DNA of 41,650 nucleotides from Phytophthora sp. 'mugwort' (taxonomy: Eukaryota; Oomycota; Peronosporomycetes; Peronosporales; Peronosporaceae), in NCBI GenBank assembly GCA_033558025.1, contig JAUCEF010000041.1:1-41650 (forward strand), read 5' to 3'. This document shows, piece after piece, positions 1 through 8,474 of the stretch (position 1 is its first letter; each line of letters begins with the position of its first letter). The position numbers and the translations under genes were made by a program. The notes beneath the pieces are model-generated. The model worked only from the letters and a program-made list of their open reading frames with translations, made no database searches and was not told the origin of the DNA.

Positions 1-101
1 AAATTAAAATTGATAAAAATAAACTTAATATTAAGAATATAAAAATATTTGAATAATTTAATAACATATTTATAAATTTTTTTAAATATAATAAATTTAA
101 A

Positions 102-175
102 CGGAAAAAACGGGACTTGAACCCGCGACTTATAGCGTGACAAGCTACCACTCTAACCAACTGAGCTATTTTTCC
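102..175 (-). tRNA. trnD: tRNA-Asp (GUC)
   Basis: A cloverleaf can be folded on the minus strand with a GGAAAAA/TTTTTCC acceptor stem. The anticodon stem GTAGC/GCTAT encloses a seven-base loop with anticodon GTC. The T-loop is TTCAAGT and the discriminator base is G, as expected for Asp. It lies just downstream of atp6 in the transcription direction. Confidence 0.93.
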
Positions 176-211
176 AATATAAAATATTATATCTTATTTT
201 TGTATATTTTA

Positions 212-931
212 TTAATGTAAATTTAAAGCATCATTTATATACATACACGTTAAAATCGTAAACACATATGCCTGAATTAAAGCTACAGCAATTTCTAAAC
301 CAACCAATAATACAATAATTATTAATGGAATAAAATGTGCCATAAAAATAAAACTATTTACATTTAACATAGCCCAAGCAAAACCTGCAATTACTTTTAA
401 TAAAGTATGTCCAGCCATCATATTTGCAAATAATCGTACAGGTAAACTAATTACACGAAAAATGTATGAAACTAATTCAATAGGTACTAAGATGGGAACT
501 AATGCTATACTTGCACCACTAGGTAATAATAAATTTAAAAAATTAAATTTATGTTTTTTAATTCCAATTAAATTAAAACCTAAATAAATTGTTAATGCTA
601 AAGTAAACGTAATAATTAAATGACTTGTTATAGTAAAACTGTATGGAATCATTCCTATTAAATTACATAATAAAATAAAAAAAAAAACAACAAAAATTAA
701 TGAAACAAAATATTTACCAGCTTTTCCTATACTAGAATAAGTTAATTCAATTGTAATATTAAAAATCATTTCAAAAATTTGTTGAAAACGTGTTGGAATA
801 AATTTAGTTTTTATACATGTAAATATATATAAATAAACTAAACCTATTACTAAAATTAAAGAAGCATTAGTAAATACAAAAGGTATTTGAAAAATAGGTA
901 AAATTTCAAATTGTTCTAAAGGACTAACCAT
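212..931 (-). CDS. atp6: ATP synthase F0 subunit a
   Basis: The 239-residue product is subunit a of the F0 proton channel in the inner mitochondrial membrane. It is strongly hydrophobic with several membrane segments. It carries the family signature SLPVRLFANMMAGH near residues 162-175, whose Arg at about 166 is the essential proton-channel arginine, and a late segment with conserved acidic and Gln residues (GLEIAVALIQAYVF). The length is normal for the family. The start is the first ATG after cox3, 24 bases downstream of the cox3 stop, so the two are probably co-transcribed on the minus strand. Nothing is truncated. Confidence 0.97.
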   Translation of the reverse strand: MVSPLEQFEILPIFQIPFVFTNASLILVIGLVYLYIFTCIKTKFIPTRFQQIFEMIFNITIELTYSSIGKAGKYFVSLIFVVFFFILLCNLIGMIPYSFTITSHLIITFTLALTIYLGFNLIGIKKHKFNFLNLLLPSGASIALVPILVPIELVSYIFRVISLPVRLFANMMAGHTLLKVIAGFAWAMLNVNSFIFMAHFIPLIIIVLLVGLEIAVALIQAYVFTILTCMYINDALNLH

Positions 932-955
932 AAAAATTATTAATTTTTTAATAAA

Positions 956-1870
956 TTAATTACCTCCCCACCAGTAAACTGCTACAAATAAAAATAACCA
1001 AACAACATCTACAAAATGCCAATACCAAGCTGCAGCTTCAAAACCGAAATGATGTTGTTTTGTAAAATGATGATTAATTAATCTAATAGTACTTACTATA
1101 ATAAAAATAGTACCTACAATAACGTGAATACCATGAAAACCTGTTAATAAAAAAAAAGTTGTACCATAAATACTATCAGAAATTGAAAAAGTACTTTCAA
1201 TATATTCATAGGCTTGAATTAAAGTAAAAAAAAAAGCTAATAAAATTGTAATAATTAAACTTAAAATAGCATTTTTTCTATCACCAAAAACTATTGAATG
1301 GTGTGCCCAAGTAATAGTTGCCCCAGATGATAATAATATTACAGTATTTAATAAAGGAATACCCCAAGCATTAACAGTTTCAATACCTAATGGTGGCCAT
1401 AAAGATCCAATTTCAGGTGTTGGTGCTAAAGCTGAATGAAAAAAAGCCCAAAAAAAACTAACAAAAAATAGTAATTCACTAAAAATAAATAAAAGCATAC
1501 CATTTCTTAAACCTAATTGTACTTGTTTAGTATGTTGACCTTCATATACAGCTTCTCTAACTATATCACGAAACCAAGTATACATTGTTAAAATAATCAT
1601 TAAAAATCCTGTTAAAATTAAGAAATTACTGCCAATATAACCATGAAAATACATAGCACCACCAAAAGTTAAAAAAAAAAGTCCAAAAGAAATTATAAAA
1701 GGCCAAGGACTTGGATCTACTAAATGATAAGGATGTTTTTGTGTATTTTGTATATTATTACTAATTTCTTTTAAAATTTTTAAATCATTTTGAAATTTAT
1801 CGATATTAGAATCATTTGTTGTAGTTTCTATTTGTAAATTTTTTTTATTAATATAATAATAATTTTTCAT
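956..1870 (-). CDS. cox3: cytochrome c oxidase subunit III, with N-terminal extension
   Basis: This is subunit III of complex IV, an inner-membrane protein. The usual N-terminal signature QKHPYHLVDPSPWPF appears only at about residue 44, and the C-terminus WHFVDVVWLFLFVAVYWW is canonical. Most Cox3 proteins are about 260-275 residues and begin a few residues before HPYHLVDPSPWP. This one has 304, so about 40 hydrophilic Asn/Lys-rich residues are added in frame. No internal ATG lies closer to the conserved block, so the extension is either translated or a non-ATG start is used. It is followed by atp6. Confidence 0.97.
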   Translation of the reverse strand: MKNYYYINKKNLQIETTTNDSNIDKFQNDLKILKEISNNIQNTQKHPYHLVDPSPWPFIISFGLFFLTFGGAMYFHGYIGSNFLILTGFLMIILTMYTWFRDIVREAVYEGQHTKQVQLGLRNGMLLFIFSELLFFVSFFWAFFHSALAPTPEIGSLWPPLGIETVNAWGIPLLNTVILLSSGATITWAHHSIVFGDRKNAILSLIITILLAFFFTLIQAYEYIESTFSISDSIYGTTFFLLTGFHGIHVIVGTIFIIVSTIRLINHHFTKQHHFGFEAAAWYWHFVDVVWLFLFVAVYWWGGN

Positions 1871-1930
1871 AAGAATTTTATAATTTGTAATAATTAATTA
1901 TTTAATGATAAATAATGTATTTTAAAAAAA

Positions 1931-2362
1931 TTAATCAAAAATAAGATTAAATTTTAATTTTTTTATATTTTTATAATATTGTTTTTTTGTATTGATTGTT
2001 TTACTTTTATTTTTTGAAGTTTGAATAATTTCGTTTGTTATGTTTTTTAAATTTGCATTTAAAAGTAACCACGATATCGATTTTTTAATTTGTTTATCTT
2101 CATTTAAAAGCATTAAAAAATATCTATCTTTTTTTTTTTTTTTTTTATTTCGTTTTTTATTTGGAATACTTATTGCTTTTAATTTCGGTAATAAATTTTC
2201 AATTGATTTAAATAAAATAAAATTCGGTTTTTGTTTTGTAATTTTTTTTAAAGTAATTAAAATATTTATAAATATGTTTTCAGAACAAGTTTTTTTTCCT
2301 TTTTTTAATAACATATTTATAAATAATTTTTTTATTTTATACTCTTCGTATTTTAGTTCCAT
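1931..2362 (-). CDS. rps7: small ribosomal subunit protein uS7m
   Basis: The 143-residue product is very basic. Its N-terminal half ([17 protein letters not shown], with [15 protein letters not shown] further on) matches the S7 pattern, and the C-terminal part has the S7-like SISWLLLNA segment. S7 binds the 3' major domain of the SSU rRNA. It is slightly shorter than bacterial S7 (about 155). Its start overlaps the end of rps12 by 26 bases, preserving the bacterial str-operon pair rps12-rps7. A run of K/R around residues 70-78 (AAAAA tracts) is lineage-specific. The plus-strand ORF over the same bases is a shadow. Confidence 0.85.
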   Translation of the reverse strand: MELKYEEYKIKKLFINMLLKKGKKTCSENIFINILITLKKITKQKPNFILFKSIENLLPKLKAISIPNKKRNKKKKKKDRYFLMLLNEDKQIKKSISWLLLNANLKNITNEIIQTSKNKSKTINTKKQYYKNIKKLKFNLIFD

Positions 2363-2717
2363 ATTTTGATCTTGATGTTTTTCGAGAATAAATCCCTAAT
2401 AAATCATATTTACCACGAATTACATGATATTTTACTCCAGGTAAATCTTTTACACGACCTCCTCTAACTAATACTATTGAATGTTCTTGTAAAGTATGAC
2501 CAATACCTGGAATATAAGTAATTATTGTATACCTACTAGATAGGTGTACTTTTGCTACTTTACGCATAGCAGAATTTGGTTTTTTAGGTGTTGTATTATA
2601 AACTTTTAAACAAATACCTTTACGTTGAGGACATTGTTTTAAAGCTGGACTTTTATTTCTTTTTTTTTTTTCTAAACGTTTTTGTTTTTTTAAAAATAAT
2701 TGATTAATTGTTGACAT
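2337..2717 (-). CDS. rps12: small ribosomal subunit protein uS12m
   Basis: The 126-residue product is S12, part of the decoding centre. The universal motifs TPKKPNSA, the [20 protein letters not shown] stretch and [12 protein letters not shown] are all present. The open frame extends upstream into the tRNA-Val gene, but the family start is MSTINQLF, whose ATG is at 2717. This start lies just outside the tRNA. It overlaps rps7 by 26 bases. Confidence 0.97.
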   Translation of the reverse strand: MSTINQLFLKKQKRLEKKKRNKSPALKQCPQRKGICLKVYNTTPKKPNSAMRKVAKVHLSSRYTIITYIPGIGHTLQEHSIVLVRGGRVKDLPGVKYHVIRGKYDLLGIYSRKTSRSKYGTKIRRV

Positions 2718-2734
2718 ATTATTTGTTATTTTAT

Positions 2735-2807
2735 TGAATAATAACGGACTCGAACCGCTAACATTTTCGGTGTAAACGAAATACTCTACCAATTGAGTTA
2801 ATTATTC
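2735..2807 (-). tRNA. trnV: tRNA-Val (UAC)
   Basis: The acceptor stem GAATAAT/ATTATTC is a perfect 7-bp match. The anticodon stem is TTTCG/CGAAA with loop TTTACAC, anticodon TAC. The T-loop is TTCGAGT. It is the first of a run of four tRNA genes before rps12. Confidence 0.93.
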
Positions 2808-2810
2808 ATT

Positions 2811-2883
2811 GGGCCTAAGTAGATTTGAACTACTGACTTTACACTTATCAGGCGTATACTCTAACCAACTGAGTTATAGGCCC
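2811..2883 (-). tRNA. trnI: tRNA-Ile (GAU)
   Basis: The acceptor stem GGGCCTA/TAGGCCC is a perfect match. The anticodon stem TACGC/GTGTA encloses CTGATAA, anticodon GAT. This tRNA decodes AUU/AUC. A separate CAU isoacceptor at 28635-28707 would decode AUA. Confidence 0.93.
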
Positions 2884-2886
2884 TTT

Positions 2887-2957
2887 TGAAGTAAAAGGAT
2901 TCGAACCTTTGATTTTCCGTACCAAAAACGGAGGCCTTACCACTTGGCTATACTTCA
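2887..2957 (-). tRNA. trnQ: tRNA-Gln (UUG)
   Basis: The acceptor stem TGAAGTA/TACTTCA is perfect. The anticodon stem TCCGT/ACGGA has loop TTTTGGT, anticodon TTG. The T-arm is standard. Confidence 0.93.
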
Positions 2958-2971
2958 AAATAAATAAAATA

Positions 2972-3046
2972 TATGCTTAGAAAGATTTGAACTTTCATTT
3001 TATAGATCCGCAATCTAACGCTTTATCCATTTAAGCTATAAGCATA
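2972..3046 (-). tRNA. trnR: tRNA-Arg (GCG)
   Basis: The acceptor stem TATGCTT/AAGCATA is perfect. The anticodon loop TTGCGGA gives anticodon GCG, decoding CGY. A second Arg tRNA (UCU) is at 12991-13062. Confidence 0.9.
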
Positions 3047-3055
3047 AGTTTAATT

Positions 3056-3382
3056 TTAATTTTTTTTTATAATTTTAATATTTATTAATGAATTTTTAGA
3101 TAAAAATTTTTTAATTAAAACTAAAAAATTTAATAAATAAAAAATATTTTTAAATTTTATATTAATTTTAGAAGTATAATTTTTATGAATAAAATGTTCA
3201 CGTGATTTTTTATTTACATGGGGAGATCTTAATAATGTAAAAATTTTTTTTTTTTGTTTTGTTTGAAATACACCGGGTATTTGAATATTTTTGAATTTAT
3301 TAATTTTTTTTAATTTTAATAAATTTTGTTTGAGTTGATTTATTTTTTGAAATGATTTAAAAGTTATTCTTAAAAGATACAT
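3056..3382 (-). CDS. rps10: small ribosomal subunit protein uS10m
   Basis: The 108-residue basic product has the S10 core: an N-terminal beta strand (YLLRITFKSF) followed by KKIFTLLRSPHVNKKSREHF, which matches the S10 loop and the conserved H-V-x-K-x-S-R-E-x-F segment. The length is typical for S10. It lies between tRNA-Arg and tRNA-Phe on the minus strand. S10 is part of the SSU head. The C-terminus is Lys/Asn-rich drift. Confidence 0.88.
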   Translation of the reverse strand: MYLLRITFKSFQKINQLKQNLLKLKKINKFKNIQIPGVFQTKQKKKIFTLLRSPHVNKKSREHFIHKNYTSKINIKFKNIFYLLNFLVLIKKFLSKNSLINIKIIKKN

Positions 3383-3399
3383 ATTTTAATAATAAAATT

Positions 3400-3472
3400 G
3401 TCTGGAGGTGGATTTGAACCACCGACACAAAGATTTTCAGTCTTTTACTCTAACCAACTGAGCTATCCAAAC
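3400..3472 (-). tRNA. trnF: tRNA-Phe (GAA)
   Basis: The acceptor stem GTTTGGA/TCCAGAC pairs with one G-T. The anticodon stem AAAGA/TCTTT has loop CTGAAAA, anticodon GAA. It immediately follows nad2. Confidence 0.94.
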
Positions 3473-3474
3473 TA

Positions 3475-3529
3475 AATATTATATTAATAAATATAAATAA
3501 ATTTTGTTTAAATTTATTAATATAATATT
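3475..3529. repeat. perfect 18-bp stem-loop at nad2 3' end
   Basis: Bases 3475-3492 are the exact reverse complement of 3512-3529, with a 19-base loop. The structure includes the nad2 stop codon and its last codons. It resembles the structures at nad4, atp1 and nad4L and may mark the mRNA 3' end (inference). Confidence 0.8.
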
Positions 3530-4972
3530 AGGATAAATAAATAAAAATAAAATAAATTGAGTACTAATTAATAATATTATACTTTGACTTTTATTTATTT
3601 GTGAAATATACATTTTTCTAAATATTTTTTCAAAATAAATAATTTTAATTATTTTTAAATAATAAAAAGAGCTTAAAACACTTATAATAATACCAAAAAA
3701 TACTAAACTAAAATAATTATTTTTAATAGCTGAAAAAAATATAAATAATTTTGAAAAAAAACCCGCTAATGGGGGTATACCAGCTAATGAAAAAATATTT
3801 ATGATTATAATAATAGCAATTAATTTATTAATAGTATATATATTTGATAAATCTGTTAAATATTTAATTGGTTTATGATTGATATTTAAAGATAAATAAG
3901 AAGTCCATAAATTAATACTTGTTATAATATAAATTATAATATATAATAAAATAAATGGAATATTATTTAACATATTTGAAGTAAATCCTATTAATATAAA
4001 ACCTACATGACTTATTGCACTATAAGCTAATAATCTTTTGATTTTTTTTTGTTGTAATGCCGATAATGCACCGATTAACATAGATAAAAATGAAATAATA
4101 TAAAAAAAAATTTCAAAGAAATATGAAATATTAAAAAAAATCTCAAAAAATAAACGAATTAAAATTCCTATAAAAGCAATTTTTGGTACAATAGCAAAAA
4201 AACTTGAAATATTATTTGGAGCACCTTCATATACATCAGGCAACCAAAAATGAAAAGGTGTAGCACCTATTTTAAATAAAATACCAACTAAAATAAAAAT
4301 TAATCCATAAGATAAACTAATTAATATATTTATATTATCTAAAAAATTTATATTTGATAATATTAAAAAAATATTATTAAAATTTAATGAACCTGTAATA
4401 GCATAAATTATTGAAGAACCAAATAGAATAAAACCTGAAGCAATTGATCCTAAAATAAAATATTTTAAACCAGCCTCAATTGATAATATCGATTTTTTTT
4501 GGGTGGATGTTAATATATAAAAACTTAAACTTTGTAATTCAATTGCTAAATATAAAGTAATAAAATGATTTGCAGATACCAATAACATTAAACCCAATAA
4601 TGATATTAACATTAATATATTAATTTCATATGAATTTATTTTTTGTTGTATTAAATATTTTTGTTGTATTAAAAAACAAATAATTGTTAATAAAATTAAA
4701 ATTATTTTAATAAATTGTGTAAAATTATTAATAAGTAATACACCATTTAATATGTTACTTGAAATATTTGTTATATTTAACGTTAATATTAAAAGAATTA
4801 ATAATAAATATATTATTATAGTAGTAATATTTTTAATAATCAAAATTTTTTGAGCATTTTGATTTTTTTTATAAAAAACACCAAATAATAATAAAATTAA
4901 TAAAAAAGTTGTTAAAAAAAATTCGGGGATAATAATTTCAAAATTATTATTAAAAATTTCCTGAAAAAACAT
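3479..4972 (-). CDS. nad2: NADH dehydrogenase subunit 2
   Basis: The 497-residue product is subunit 2 (NuoN family) of respiratory complex I, a proton-pumping membrane subunit with about 14 hydrophobic helices. Family motifs are present: LYLAIELQSLSFYILTS, KIGATPFHFWLPDVYEGAP, KRLLAYSAISHVGFILIG and LAGIPPLAGFFSKLFIF. The length is normal. The start MFFQEIF is the first ATG downstream of the nad2/nad7 divergent spacer. The last codons and stop form one arm of an 18-bp perfect hairpin (separate entry). It is co-oriented with rps10, rps12 and rps7 downstream. Confidence 0.97.
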   Translation of the reverse strand: MFFQEIFNNNFEIIIPEFFLTTFLLILLLFGVFYKKNQNAQKILIIKNITTIIIYLLLILLILTLNITNISSNILNGVLLINNFTQFIKIILILLTIICFLIQQKYLIQQKINSYEINILMLISLLGLMLLVSANHFITLYLAIELQSLSFYILTSTQKKSILSIEAGLKYFILGSIASGFILFGSSIIYAITGSLNFNNIFLILSNINFLDNINILISLSYGLIFILVGILFKIGATPFHFWLPDVYEGAPNNISSFFAIVPKIAFIGILIRLFFEIFFNISYFFEIFFYIISFLSMLIGALSALQQKKIKRLLAYSAISHVGFILIGFTSNMLNNIPFILLYIIIYIITSINLWTSYLSLNINHKPIKYLTDLSNIYTINKLIAIIIIINIFSLAGIPPLAGFFSKLFIFFSAIKNNYFSLVFFGIIISVLSSFYYLKIIKIIYFEKIFRKMYISQINKSQSIILLISTQFILFLFIYPNIILINLNKIYLYLLI

Positions 4973-5016
4973 AATGTAATAAAAGAAATAAATATTTTAA
5001 AAATACTTACTTACTA

Positions 5017-5029
5017 TATATGCTATATA
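5017..5029. promoter_or_regulatory. candidate divergent promoter motif (nad2/nad7 spacer)
   Basis: The sequence TATATGCTATATA lies in the 116-base spacer between divergently transcribed nad2 and nad7. A 12/13 match, TATATGGTATATA, lies in the 28-base rpl2/rps13 divergent spacer. The shared position is the only evidence. A/T-rich coincidence is possible. Confidence 0.3.
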
Positions 5030-5088
5030 TTTATAAAAAAATTAATTTATAAATATTATATTTTTATTAAAAAAAAAAAAAAAAAAAA

Positions 5089-6267
5089 ATGTCATTAAAA
5101 AAAATTAAAAATTTTTCTATAAATTTTGGTCCACAACATCCAGCGGCTCATGGTGTTTTACGTTTAATTTTAGAATTAAACGGTGAAGTTGTTAAAAAAG
5201 CTGATTCACATATAGGTTTATTACATAGAGGTACAGAAAAATTAATTGAATATAAAAATTATTTACAGGCGTTACCTTATTTTGATCGTTTAGATTATGT
5301 ATCTATGATGTGTCAAGAACATGCATATGTTTTGGCTATTGAAAAATTATTAAATTGTGATATACCTTTACGAGCACAATATATAAGAGTTTTATTTTCA
5401 GAAATAACACGTATCTTAAATCATTTATTAGCTGTATGTTGTCATGCTTTAGATGTAGGAGCTATGACACCTTATTTTTGGGGATTTGAAGAACGTGAGA
5501 AATTAATGGAATTTTATGAACGTGTTTCTGGTGCACGTATGCATGCAGCTTATTTTAGACCTGGAGGTGTTAATCAAGATTTGCCTAAAGGTTTGTTAAA
5601 TGATATATATATTTTTTGTGAACAATTTAATACCCGTTTAGATGAAATTGAAGAAATGTTAACTAATAATAGAATTTGGAAACAAAGATTAGTAGATATT
5701 GGTATTATATCTGCTAAAGATGCTTTAAATTTTGGTTTTAGTGGTGTTATGTTACGTGGATCAGGTATTTCATGGGATTTACGTAAAACACAACCTTATG
5801 AAATTTATGATCAATTAAAATTTGATATACCTGTAGGTACAAATGGCGATTGTTATGATCGTTATTTAATTAGAATAGAAGAAATGCGACAATCAATTCG
5901 AATTATTTTGCAAGTACTTAATAAAATTCCCCAAGGTCCTATTAAATTAGATGATAAAAAAATTACAAATCCAAATAGAATTCAAATTAAAAATTCTATG
6001 GAGTCTTTAATTCATCATTTTAAATATTATTCAGAAAATATTTGTGTAAATGCTGGTGAAACTTATACAGTTATTGAGGCACCTAAAGGTGAGTATGGTG
6101 TTTATTTAGTAGCAGATGGTACAAATAAACCCTACAGATGTAAAATTAAATCACCAGGATTTTTACATTTACAAGCATTAGATTTTATAGCTAAAAATCA
6201 TATGATTGCTGATGTTGTTACAATTATTGGTACTTTAGATGTTGTTTTTGGTGAAATTGATCGTTAA
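5089..6267 (+). CDS. nad7: NADH dehydrogenase subunit 7 (49 kDa)
   Basis: The 392-residue product is the 49-kDa/NuoD subunit in the peripheral arm of complex I, near the quinone site. It carries the family motifs [27 protein letters not shown], and [22 protein letters not shown], and ends with DVVFGEIDR, the canonical C-terminus. The length is normal. The ATG is directly preceded by a run of A (5069-5088), so the start is unambiguous from the family alignment. It opens the long plus-strand unit nad7 to tRNA-Arg. Confidence 0.98.
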   Translation: MSLKKIKNFSINFGPQHPAAHGVLRLILELNGEVVKKADSHIGLLHRGTEKLIEYKNYLQALPYFDRLDYVSMMCQEHAYVLAIEKLLNCDIPLRAQYIRVLFSEITRILNHLLAVCCHALDVGAMTPYFWGFEEREKLMEFYERVSGARMHAAYFRPGGVNQDLPKGLLNDIYIFCEQFNTRLDEIEEMLTNNRIWKQRLVDIGIISAKDALNFGFSGVMLRGSGISWDLRKTQPYEIYDQLKFDIPVGTNGDCYDRYLIRIEEMRQSIRIILQVLNKIPQGPIKLDDKKITNPNRIQIKNSMESLIHHFKYYSENICVNAGETYTVIEAPKGEYGVYLVADGTNKPYRCKIKSPGFLHLQALDFIAKNHMIADVVTIIGTLDVVFGEIDR

Positions 6268-6280
6268 TATTAATTATTAG

Positions 6281-6294
6281 AATAAAATTTTATT
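6281..6294. repeat. 14-bp perfect palindrome after nad7
   Basis: AATAAAATTTTATT is self-complementary and lies 14 bases after the nad7 stop. It is shorter than the other 3'-end hairpins and may be chance in A/T-rich DNA. Confidence 0.4.
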
Positions 6295-6305
6295 TTCAAT
6301 AAATT

Positions 6306-6725
6306 ATGCAAAAAAAAAAATTTAAAAAGTATAAATTAAATCAATTACAAAAAATTAAACAAACTTATAAATATATATATATATTTCGTTATAATGATTT
6401 AAATATTAATGAAATAATATCTTTAAAAAAAAAAATTAAAAAATTTGATTATAAATCTTTAATATTAAATCAAAATTTAATTATTGATATTTTTTTAAAA
6501 TTAAAAGGACAAGGTTCTATTTTAATAATTTATGGAAATAATGAATTAAATTTAATAAGGGATTTATATAATTTTAAAAAACTTGAATTAATTTATTTGA
6601 GTATTCAAAATAATATTTATTCTAATTTAAAAGTAAAACAAATATTATCTAAAAACTATCCACCTTTAAATAATTTAATTGTTCAATCATTTTTAAATTT
6701 TATATATTATTTAAGAAAAATTTAA
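6306..6725 (+). CDS. rpl10: probable ribosomal protein uL10m-like
   Basis: This 139-residue basic product lies between nad7 and tRNA-His. The pattern YIYIFRYNDLNINEIISLKK, then KSLILNQNLI, then LKGQGSILIIYGNNE resembles the N-terminal rRNA-binding domain of mitochondrial uL10 (plant and jakobid Rpl10). The elements are an opening strand, a helix of L-K residues, a second strand and a G-S-x-L-x-x-Y-G strand. No stalk-binding C-terminal helix is obvious, which is usual for short mitochondrial forms. The reading is by eye, and it could instead be a lineage-specific ORF. The strong codon bias and clean boundaries support a real gene. Confidence 0.5.
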   Translation: MQKKKFKKYKLNQLQKIKQTYKYIYIFRYNDLNINEIISLKKKIKKFDYKSLILNQNLIIDIFLKLKGQGSILIIYGNNELNLIRDLYNFKKLELIYLSIQNNIYSNLKVKQILSKNYPPLNNLIVQSFLNFIYYLRKI

Positions 6726-6728
6726 AAA

Positions 6729-6801
6729 GGCGATTATAACTTAAAGGTAGAGTGTTAGATTGTGGGTCTAAGTGTTATGGGTTCAAGTCCCATTTTTCGC
6801 C
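6729..6801 (+). tRNA. trnH: tRNA-His (GUG)
   Basis: The anticodon stem TTAGA/TCTAA has loop TTGTGGG, anticodon GTG. The extra G at the 5' end pairs with C73, the His identity element, and is genome-encoded. The acceptor stem has two T-T mismatches. The T-arm ATGGG/CCCAT is sound. Confidence 0.9.
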
Positions 6802-6823
6802 CATTTTTAAATTAAATTTTTTT

Positions 6824-8299
6824 ATGTTTAATAAGTTTATATTAATTTTTTTACTTATTTTACCATTAATTACGGTTATTATATTAGCTTTTTCGAAAAA
6901 TGAAAAATTTATAAAAAATTTTAGTATTTTTATGTCTTTTTTCATTTTTTTAATGTCATTACCTTTATGGATTTTATTTGATAAATCAACTTCTAATTTT
7001 CAATATTTATTTAAAATAGAATGGATTAGTCAATTTAATATTAATTTTTATTTAGGTATTGATGGTATTTCATTATTTTTTATAATTTTAACAACATTTT
7101 TGATTCCAATCTGTATGTTAATTAGTTATGAAATGATTAATAAAAATATAAAAGAATATTTTATTTTATATTTTATTTTAGAATTTTGTTTAATCATTTC
7201 ATTTAGTATATTAGATGTACTTATTTTTTATATTTTCTTTGAAAGTGTATTAATTCCTATGTTTTTAATTATAGGTATTTGGGGTTCAAGAGAACGTAAA
7301 ATTAAAGCTTCATATTTGTTTTTTATGTATACATTAGCAGGTTCATTATTTATGTTTATTGCCATTATTCATTTATTTTTAACTGTGGGTACAACTGATT
7401 ATCAAATATTATATTATAGTAATTTTAATTTTTCATATGAAAAATTTTATTTCTTAGCTTTTTTTTTATCATTTGCTGTTAAAGTTCCAATGTTACCTTT
7501 TCATGTTTGGTTACCGGAAGCACATGTTGAAGCACCTACCGCAGGTTCTGTACTATTAGCTGGTATTTTATTAAAATTAGGATCATACGGTATGATTAGG
7601 TTTTTAGTTCCTTTATTTCCTAAAGCTGCATTATATTTTACACCGTATATTTTAGTTTTATGTTTAATATCTGTTATTTATGCGTCATTAACAGCTATAC
7701 GACAAACAGATTTGAAACGTATTATTGCTTATGCATCAGTTGCTCATATGAATTTTATAATATTGGGTATTTTTTCTTTAACTATTCAAGGATTAGAAGG
7801 TAGTATTATTCAAATGATTAGTCATGGTTTAGTATCGAGTGGTTTATTTTTTTCAATTGGATGTTTATATGATCGATATCATACAAGATTTATTAATTAT
7901 TATGGTGGTTTAGCACATACAATGCCTTTATTTTGTATTGCATTATTTATTTATGTATTAGCAAATATGTCTATTCCAGGTTCAAGTAGTTTTGTGGGTG
8001 AAATTCTTATTTTAACTGGAGTTTTTGAAGATAATACTACAACAGCTGTTTTTGCGACAATTGGTATGTTTTTGGGTGGGGTATATTCTTTATTATTTTA
8101 TAATCGAATTTGTTATGGTAATATTCAAAATATTTATTTAAAAATTTATTATGATTTAACTTATCGTGAATTTTTAATTCATTTAATATTAATTATAAAT
8201 ATCTTTTTATTAGGTTTATATCCTAAAATTTTTGAAAGTTGTATGCATGAAAGTGTTTCAAAAATTTTAATACATATTGATTTTTCTTATTTTTATTAA
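6824..8299 (+). CDS. nad4: NADH dehydrogenase subunit 4
   Basis: The 491-residue product is the NuoM-type proton-pumping subunit of complex I. It shows LGIDGISLFFIILTTFLIPICM, the ESVLIPMFLIIGIWGSRERKI segment with the conserved Glu, VKVPMLPFHVWLPEAHVEAPTAGSVLLAG, and KRIIAYASVAHMNF. The open frame extends upstream through tRNA-His, so the start is placed at the ATG at 6824 (MFNKFILIF), 22 bases after the tRNA and consistent with family length. The stop lies inside a 16-bp perfect hairpin. tRNA-Glu follows. Confidence 0.97.
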   Translation: MFNKFILIFLLILPLITVIILAFSKNEKFIKNFSIFMSFFIFLMSLPLWILFDKSTSNFQYLFKIEWISQFNINFYLGIDGISLFFIILTTFLIPICMLISYEMINKNIKEYFILYFILEFCLIISFSILDVLIFYIFFESVLIPMFLIIGIWGSRERKIKASYLFFMYTLAGSLFMFIAIIHLFLTVGTTDYQILYYSNFNFSYEKFYFLAFFLSFAVKVPMLPFHVWLPEAHVEAPTAGSVLLAGILLKLGSYGMIRFLVPLFPKAALYFTPYILVLCLISVIYASLTAIRQTDLKRIIAYASVAHMNFIILGIFSLTIQGLEGSIIQMISHGLVSSGLFFSIGCLYDRYHTRFINYYGGLAHTMPLFCIALFIYVLANMSIPGSSSFVGEILILTGVFEDNTTTAVFATIGMFLGGVYSLLFYNRICYGNIQNIYLKIYYDLTYREFLIHLILIINIFLLGLYPKIFESCMHESVSKILIHIDFSYFY

Positions 8300-8323
8300 A
8301 CAAAATTTTTTGTTTAATAAAAA
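8290..8323. terminator. perfect 16-bp hairpin over nad4 stop
   Basis: Bases 8290-8305 are the exact reverse complement of 8308-8323, with a 2-base loop. The hairpin contains the nad4 stop (8297-8299) and abuts the first base of tRNA-Glu. It probably serves transcript processing or 3'-end protection (inference). No true termination is shown. Confidence 0.7.
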
Positions 8324-8394
8324 GCCCTTTTAGTCTAATGGTTAGGACATTACCTTTTCACGGTAAAAATACGAGTTCAATTCTCGTAAAGGGT
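8324..8394 (+). tRNA. trnE: tRNA-Glu (UUC)
   Basis: The acceptor stem GCCCTTT/AAAGGGT pairs with a G-T at the end. The anticodon stem TTACC/GGTAA has loop TTTTCAC, anticodon TTC. The T-loop is TTCAATT. It begins directly after the nad4 hairpin. Confidence 0.93.
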
Positions 8395-8474
8395 ATAAAA
8401 AATATATATTTGATATATTTTGGTAATTATAATAATTTATAATTATTAAATAATATGATAATTTAATAACCTCT

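Noticed and set aside
2040..2369. Plus-strand ORF of 109 codons
   Set aside because: It is the antisense of rps7, Phe-rich only because rps7 is Lys-rich.
6752..6823. Upstream extension of the nad4 frame
   Set aside because: It lies inside tRNA-His. The ATG at 6824 fits the Nad4 family.
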